From the NCBI RefSeq assembly GCF_036924595.1, contig NZ_JAZHRV010000001.1:558001-622000 (forward strand): DNA of 64,000 bases. Reading direction: 5' to 3'. The position numbers and the translations under genes were made by a program. The stretch is from Bradyrhizobium algeriense (lineage in GTDB: Bacteria > Pseudomonadota > Alphaproteobacteria > Rhizobiales > Xanthobacteraceae). Below are positions 59,564 to 64,000 of this stretch, piece after piece (position 1 is the stretch's first letter; each line of letters begins with the position of its first letter). Under the pieces are notes generated by a model. The model saw nothing but the letters and a program-made list of their open reading frames with translations. It ran no database searches and had not been told where the DNA came from.

Positions 59564-59574
59564 GGAGGAATCGC

Positions 59575-60579
59575 ATGACCGCGTTGATGAAAACCGTTCT
59601 CGTTCGCCAGGTCGGCGGCCCCGAAGCCCTTGAATATGTCGACGTGCCGCGTCCGGATCCGGGCCCGCACGACGTCGTGATCCGCGCCGAGGCGTTCGGC
59701 GTCGGCCAGCCGGATGTCCTGATCCGCCGCGGCGTCTACAAATGGATGCCGCCGCTGCCCGTGAACCCCGGCAATGATGTCGCCGGCATCGTGCACGCGG
59801 TCGGATCCGAGGTGAGCGGGATCGCAACCGGCCGGAAGGTGTTGCTGAGCGCCCGCGACCTCGCCCAGCGTGGCGGCTGTTACTCCGAGTTCGTCGCGGC
59901 GCCGGCCGACGCGGTGCATCTGCTCGCCGACAGCGTCGATCTGCAGGAAGCGGTGTGCCTCGCCAACTACCAGGTCGCCTGGGCGTTGCTGCATCAATGC
60001 GCGTCGACGCAACGGCCCGACAGCGCGCTGGTGATCGGCGCGGCCGGCGGCGTCGGCACGGCGCTGGTGCAACTTGGAAAACTGGCCGGGATGACCGTCA
60101 TCGGCACGGTCAGCTCTGAAGAGAAAGCGGAGTTCGCGCGCCGCAATGGCGCCGACCACGTCATCCATTATCGCAACGAGGACGTCATCGCCCGCACCCG
60201 CGAGCTGACGCAGGGGCGCGGCGTCGGTCTCGTCCTCGACCATGTCGGCGGGCCCGATTTCGTCGGCTATATCCGGGCGCTCGGCAAGTGGGGCACGCTG
60301 GTGTCCTACAACGCCTTCGCCGGCCTGCCGCAGGAGAACCTGGTGGCGGCGATGCGCGACCATCTCGACACCTGCCCGGCGGTGCGCTGCTTCTCGTTCC
60401 ACATTTACGACCACGACCGCGAAGGCCGCCGGGCGTTGATGCGCGAAGTGATCGGCGCGCTCGAGCGCTGCGCGATCCGCCCGGCCATCTCGGCACGGTT
60501 GAAGCTTGCCGAAGTCCGCAAGGCCCATTCCCTGCTCGAACAGGGATCGGCGCTGGGCAAGATCGTGATGACGCCGTGA
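59575..60579 (+). CDS. NADPH:quinone oxidoreductase-like medium-chain dehydrogenase
   Basis: This 334-residue MDR protein has a GroES-like domain (about 1-125) and a Rossmann domain with ALVIGAAGGVGTALVQLGKLAGMTVIGT (about 155-182). The structural and catalytic zinc cysteines of alcohol dehydrogenases are absent, placing it in the zinc-free QOR (zeta-crystallin) branch. It ends in LLEQGSALGKIVMTP, the usual QOR terminus. GGAGG precedes the ATG. Control by the shared palindrome links it to the aromatic operon, where it may reduce quinones or enones. Confidence 0.9.
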   Translation: MTALMKTVLVRQVGGPEALEYVDVPRPDPGPHDVVIRAEAFGVGQPDVLIRRGVYKWMPPLPVNPGNDVAGIVHAVGSEVSGIATGRKVLLSARDLAQRGGCYSEFVAAPADAVHLLADSVDLQEAVCLANYQVAWALLHQCASTQRPDSALVIGAAGGVGTALVQLGKLAGMTVIGTVSSEEKAEFARRNGADHVIHYRNEDVIARTRELTQGRGVGLVLDHVGGPDFVGYIRALGKWGTLVSYNAFAGLPQENLVAAMRDHLDTCPAVRCFSFHIYDHDREGRRALMREVIGALERCAIRPAISARLKLAEVRKAHSLLEQGSALGKIVMTP

Positions 60580-60738
60580 GACAGGGATTGGACGCGTCGG
60601 GATCCTCGCAACGGCAGCAATCGCCGCGCCCTGTCCGTACTGCGCGCTGATCGAGCACAGCGCGCAGCGCTTCGTCAAATGCGCGGTCGCCTCAATACCG
60701 CAATCAGCGGCAACGAGAACCGCGCCATGCCGGCGGCT

Positions 60739-61185
60739 TTAATCGCAGTAGACCGACCTGCCATAGCCGTCGTCGCATCGCGCCCGCGCGCGATAGGGCA
60801 CCGGCAGAGGCGGCCTCGGCGCATATTCCGGCGCGTAGTCGTATTCCTGCGCGTAATAGCGCTCCCGAGCGTAGTAATGTTCGGGATAGGCGGGCGCGCG
60901 TTCGACATAGGCCGGTTGCGCGGCGTAGGCCGGCCCGTACTCGCCATAGACCGCTGCCGGTGCACGGTATGCAGGGGCCGGCGTTCCGTAATAGGAGGGC
61001 TGCCGATATCCGTAACCGGGTTCCGCGTAAGGCGGTTGCCGATAGGTCGGTCCCGGACGCACATAGACGTCTGCGGAAGGCGCGTAGATTCCGCCCGGCG
61101 CCACGTAAACGGATGACAGATCGCTGGCCGCGCCGGCTGCCGAGTACAGCACAACAAAGGCCAGCGTGAGTGATGATCGGTACAT
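60739..61185 (-). CDS. Secreted Tyr/Pro/Ala-rich protein
   Basis: This 148-residue protein has a signal peptide (about 1-20, GAAS) followed by a body of low complexity in which Tyr, Pro, Ala and Glu dominate (YRQPSYYGTPAPAYRAP; YARERYYAQEYDYAPEYAP), ending in a Cys pair (ARCDDGYGRSVYCD). Such Tyr-rich exported proteins are common in Rhizobiales, and the terminal C-x9-C unit recurs in them. A surface or cross-linked role is possible but not shown. It is monocistronic. Confidence 0.65.
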   Translation of the reverse strand: MYRSSLTLAFVVLYSAAGAASDLSSVYVAPGGIYAPSADVYVRPGPTYRQPPYAEPGYGYRQPSYYGTPAPAYRAPAAVYGEYGPAYAAQPAYVERAPAYPEHYYARERYYAQEYDYAPEYAPRPPLPVPYRARARCDDGYGRSVYCD

Positions 61186-61424
61186 GTGTGTCGCCTCCAA
61201 CAATGCAGCCCCGCACCCAGCATATGATTAATTTTCGCTAAACAAATCGCGAGGTGCAATGATATTCTGCGCGAAGAAGTGTGCCATTTCTGGACTGCTC
61301 ACAGCGCAGTTCGTGAGTTGAGGAACTGCGCAGCGCGATCGAGTGCGCAGTCCAGCAATCGTCGTGATTGTAATTTCCGTCATTGCTGTCGAATGACGGT
61401 CAAACATCTGCAGGATCGCCCACG

Positions 61425-62267
61425 ATGAGTGACTTCAGCATCCGCAGCATGCGGGCGGACGAAATCCGGTTGGCCGTGGATTGGGCCGCGGCTGAAGGCT
61501 GGAATCCGGGGCTTGCCGACGACGCGTGCTTTGCTTCCGTCGATCCGGACGGCTTCTTCATCGCAGAGATCGATGGGCTGCCTGCCGCGACGGTCTCCTG
61601 CGTCAATTACGGCGCGAGCTTTTCCTTTCTCGGCTTTTACATCGTGCGGGCGGATCTGCGCGGCCATGGCTACGGCCTGCGCATATGGAATGCGGCCATC
61701 GCGCACGCCGGCCCGCGCGTGATCGGGCTCGATGGCGTGACGGCGCAGCAGGAGAACTACAGGAAGTCCGGCTTTCAGCTTGCTTACGCCAATGTCCGTT
61801 ACGGCGGCACAGTTGCCACGCCCGCCGCGCCGCGGGCTGAAATCATAGCGTTGTCCGATGTCCCGATAGCGGCAGTGGAAGCGGACGACGCCACCGTGTT
61901 TCCGGCGCGGCGGCCCGCGTTCCTGCGGGCCTGGATCGGCGCGCCCGGCCATGTCGGTTGCGCGGTCGTGCGGGATGGCAGGCCCGCCGGCTGGGGCGTG
62001 ATCCGTCCCTGCCGGAAGGGTTTCAAGATCGGTCCGCTGGTGGCCGACGACCGCGCCACCGCCGAAGCGGTGCTGTCCGCCTTGCTCGCCAGGGTGGGCG
62101 GCGGCGAGATTTTTCTGGATGTGCCCGGCATCAACCGCGAGGCCGTCGCTCTCGCACAGGATTTTGGACTCGCGCCGGTGTTCGAGACGGCCCGCATGTA
62201 TACCGGCGCGATTCCGCCGCTGCGGCTGGAGCGGGTGTTCGGCGTCACCAGCTTTGAGCTGGGGTAG
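61425..62267 (+). CDS. GNAT N-acetyltransferase with C-terminal second domain
   Basis: This is a 280-residue protein. GNAT domain 1 (about 3-130) has strand 4 and the acetyl-CoA loop FYIVRADLRGHGYGLRIWN, R-G-H-G-Y-G matching the Q/R-x-x-G-x-G/A motif. A C-terminal region (about 140-280) resembles a second, YitI-like acyltransferase half (GPLVADDRATAEAVLSALL). The start at 61425 follows GCCCACG, giving a weak ribosome site. The acceptor is unknown. Confidence 0.88.
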   Translation: MSDFSIRSMRADEIRLAVDWAAAEGWNPGLADDACFASVDPDGFFIAEIDGLPAATVSCVNYGASFSFLGFYIVRADLRGHGYGLRIWNAAIAHAGPRVIGLDGVTAQQENYRKSGFQLAYANVRYGGTVATPAAPRAEIIALSDVPIAAVEADDATVFPARRPAFLRAWIGAPGHVGCAVVRDGRPAGWGVIRPCRKGFKIGPLVADDRATAEAVLSALLARVGGGEIFLDVPGINREAVALAQDFGLAPVFETARMYTGAIPPLRLERVFGVTSFELG

Positions 62268-62271
62268 GTGA

Positions 62272-62372
62272 GTAGGATGGGTAGAGCCAACGGGTCCGGC
62301 CTTCGGCCGGCCCGATGATAAACTCCGCGAAACCCATCATCTTTGTTGACGGCTTCGCTCTACCCGTCCTAC
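62272..62372. repeat. Dispersed palindromic repeat, family C
   Basis: Near-identical to 54133-54261 over its first half. The far end TCTACCCGTCCTAC overlaps the AI-2E gene and contains its stop codon. Confidence 0.85.
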
Positions 62373-63436
62373 GGATTTGCGTCTCCAGCCGGGTCGTCCC
62401 GCCGTGATACGGCGAATATCTCCCAGCTCACCATGAACATCGCGGCAATCAACGGGCCGATGACAAAGCCGTTGAGGCCGAACGCTTCGATGCCGCCGAG
62501 CGTCGAGATCAGCACGATGTAGTCCGGCAGCTTGGAGCCCTTGCCGACCAGGAAGGGACGCAGCAGATTGTCCACCAATCCGATGACGAGCACGCCATAG
62601 ACGATCAGCCCGATGCCCTGCCAGATGGCGCCGGTGGCCAGGAAGTAGATCGCGACCGGAAGCCAGACCAGCGCGGCGCCGACCGCCGGGATCAGCGACA
62701 GGAACGCCATCAGCACCGCCCATAGCAGGGCTGCGTGGATTCCCAAGAACCAGAACGCGATGCCGCCGAGCATGCCTTGCGTCATCGCGACGAGGATGCC
62801 GCCCTTCACGGTGGCGCGGACGACGTCGGCGAACCGGGCGAACAGCGCCGCCTTCTGCTCGCCGCGCAGCGGAATGGCTTCCCTGATCCGTTCGGCCAGC
62901 GCCCGGCCGTCACGCAACAGGAAGAACAACAAATAAAGCATGATGCCGAGGCGGATCACGAAATCGAACGTGTTCATGCCGATGCTGAGCGCCTGCGGGG
63001 CGAGAACCTGCCCGCCCGTCATGAGGCCGGAAGCGAGCTTTTCGCGCAGGGCTGAAAAATCGGTGAGGTTGAGCCGCTCGAGCAATCCGGTTGCCCACGC
63101 CGGCAGGGCGTCGAATATCCGCTGCAGGTAGCTGCCGAAATTGTACTCTCCGGACTGGATTTTCGCGAACAGGCTTGACGCTTCCTGCGCCAGCGAAGCC
63201 GCGATCATCGCCAGCGGCAGCAGGACGATGGCGATGATGATCAGGACGGTGATGGCGGCCGCGAGGCTTGGCCTGCCCTGCATCGATTGCAGCAGCCTTC
63301 GATAGACGGGTGCGAAAAGCACCGCCACGACGACGGCCCAGAGAACTGCGCCATAGAACGGATACAGCACCCAGGCAAAGGCCAGCGTGACGGCGACAAG
63401 CAGCAGCAGGAAGCCTTGGTGTTCGATCCTTTGCAC
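62369..63436 (-). CDS. AI-2E-family (PerM/TqsA-like) membrane transporter
   Basis: This 355-residue protein has eight membrane helices (pairs at about 10-45, 60-85, 150-175, 205-230, 235-265, 270-300 and 315-340). The conserved segments are VLPLAMIAASLAQEA-like, GGILVAMTQGMLGGIAFWFLG, LSLIPAVGAALVWLPVAIYF and LVDNLLRPFLVGK...ISTLGGIEAFGLNGFVIGPL. The family exports small molecules; AI-2 transport is known only for some members. The stop codon lies inside the family C repeat, so the last residues may derive from it. Confidence 0.92.
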   Translation of the reverse strand: MQRIEHQGFLLLLVAVTLAFAWVLYPFYGAVLWAVVVAVLFAPVYRRLLQSMQGRPSLAAAITVLIIIAIVLLPLAMIAASLAQEASSLFAKIQSGEYNFGSYLQRIFDALPAWATGLLERLNLTDFSALREKLASGLMTGGQVLAPQALSIGMNTFDFVIRLGIMLYLLFFLLRDGRALAERIREAIPLRGEQKAALFARFADVVRATVKGGILVAMTQGMLGGIAFWFLGIHAALLWAVLMAFLSLIPAVGAALVWLPVAIYFLATGAIWQGIGLIVYGVLVIGLVDNLLRPFLVGKGSKLPDYIVLISTLGGIEAFGLNGFVIGPLIAAMFMVSWEIFAVSRRDDPAGDANP

Positions 63437-63542
63437 GGCGGTCTCGCTTTCCCAGCTTTCGGATTGGGCCCGGTTGTAGTGGATCGGGGCCGACGAAAAC
63501 AGGAAACTTTTGCCGGCTTGCCGCCTTCGCTTTACCTATGGC

Positions 63543-63602
63543 TCATTTCACCAGGGCTTATTTCACCAAGACTTATTTTACCAAGACTTATTTTACCAGG
63601 AC
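63543..63602. repeat. Four tandem 15-base units covering the end of the cupredoxin gene
   Basis: On the minus strand the units read GTCCTGGTAAAATAA, GTCTTGGTAAAATAA, GTCTTGGTGAAATAA and GCCCTGGTGAAATGA. Each encodes (V/A)-L-V-K-stop in the frame of the gene; the first unit is the real C-terminus. Confidence 0.9.
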
Positions 63603-64000
63603 TTGGCCGACCATGCCGGCCTCGCGATGGCCGGGGATCAGGCACGAATATTCGAACGTGCCGGCGTGAGTGAACCTCCAGAGGATCTCGGCCGATTTCT
63701 TCGGTGCAAGCCGAACGTCGTTCGGTTCGTCATGCTCCATATGCGGGTTCTCCATCATCGCCTTGGCGTGTTTCAGATTTTCTGCCGTGGTGGCGAGCAG
63801 GAATTCGTGATCGTCGGTGCCGGTGTTGCGGATCACAAAGCGGATCTGTTCGCCGCGGTTCACCTCGATGCGGGCGGGCGCGTAGGCCATCTCGCTCATC
63901 CCGACCTCGATGATGCGGGAAGGCTTTTTGGGGTCGCCGGGCTCGCCCGCCGCATAGCTTTGGTGGGCGTGCTGCTCATGGCTGTGTGCTGGAGGCGGCA
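63588..64000 (-). CDS. Cupredoxin-family copper protein (partial, runs off the right edge)
   Basis: The frame is open from the stop at 63588 to the window edge, so the N-terminus and signal peptide are missing. The visible part begins with a His-rich stretch (AHSHEQHAHQSYAAGEPGD) and then a cupredoxin domain: IEVNRGEQIRFVIRNTGTDDHEFLL (first His ligand), a long loop with Met and His residues (MMENPHMEHDEPN) and FEYSCLIPGHREAGMVG, giving the Cys, His and Met ligands. The loop and His-rich N-terminus are typical of CopC/copper-resistance-linked cupredoxins exported to the periplasm. Its natural neighbours lie outside the window. Confidence 0.88.
   Translation of the reverse strand, partial: PPPAHSHEQHAHQSYAAGEPGDPKKPSRIIEVGMSEMAYAPARIEVNRGEQIRFVIRNTGTDDHEFLLATTAENLKHAKAMMENPHMEHDEPNDVRLAPKKSAEILWRFTHAGTFEYSCLIPGHREAGMVGQVLVK

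Larger units (their letters stand above)
59225..59574. other. Divergent control region of the aromatic operon and quinone oxidoreductase
   Basis: It contains two copies of an ATTTTCGAAAAT palindrome, each next to one gene start. In front of the plus-strand gene there is a possible promoter TTGCAA (59524) - 16 bases - TAATAT (59546) that runs into the palindrome. The middle part holds no gene. Confidence 0.5.

Noticed and set aside
1..64000. CRISPR arrays, integrases, transposases, toxin-antitoxin pairs
   Set aside because: None found: no regularly spaced direct repeats beyond the 15-base units at 63543, and no reading frame with the relevant catalytic motifs.

Overview
The window is a stretch of high-GC alphaproteobacterial chromosome, most likely from the Rhizobiales and close to Bradyrhizobium/Nitrobacteraceae. 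The grounds are the ChpT-CtrA cell-cycle pair, the ctrA/fliI/fliJ/flhA neighbourhood, several rhizobial small families (DUF1134, DUF2927, DUF3551, DUF1185), and four families of dispersed palindromic repeats between genes. There is one tRNA gene (tRNA-Val, anticodon CAC) and no rRNA, CRISPR array, complete insertion sequence or phage module.

Left part (1-14.4 kb): a tandem pair of CYP153-like P450s with an overlapping hotdog thioesterase stands divergent to an isovaleryl-CoA dehydrogenase. Next come a DUF898 membrane protein with an M48 protease, a LysR regulator, two secreted cell-envelope proteins (DUF2927 and an L,D-transpeptidase), a ThDP enzyme related to acetolactate synthase, an orphan nuclease-like protein, a secreted M20 peptidase and several very small genes. 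One of these small genes lies behind a perfect CtrA box.

15-23 kb: a seven-gene minus-strand operon encodes a TIM-barrel protein, a complete Opp/Dpp-type ABC importer and a nucleotide-pyrophosphatase-type phosphodiesterase. It looks like uptake and hydrolysis of a phosphorylated or sulfated compound.

23-33 kb: a TetR regulator diverges from an RND efflux pair. It is followed by the tRNA, a membrane-anchored coiled-coil protein, a DUF1134 protein, a YHS protein and CysQ.

33-42 kb: chpT is followed by a cheA-cheW-cheY-cheB-cheR cluster, then a minus-strand cluster equivalent to E. coli yjfL-yjfM-yjfC, and a DUF4126 gene whose 3' end is replaced by the copper-binding end of a cupredoxin.

42-54 kb: a DUF937 protein, an arsR-SRPBCC-clpP operon, ctrA divergent from fliI-fliJ, an ECF sigma/anti-sigma pair, flhA, and a short stand-alone FliJ paralogue.

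54-64 kb: a GNAT gene lacking its acetyl-CoA-binding core sits between two repeats. An operon for meta-cleavage-type aromatic catabolism (FAH hydrolase, DUF1185, extradiol dioxygenase, Bug uptake protein) is divergent to a quinone oxidoreductase, and both promoters carry the same palindrome. The window ends with a GNAT protein, an AI-2E transporter and a cupredoxin cut by the window edge. Main functional themes are motility with cell-cycle control (ChpT, CtrA, chemotaxis, export apparatus) and catabolism of hydrophobic or aromatic compounds.
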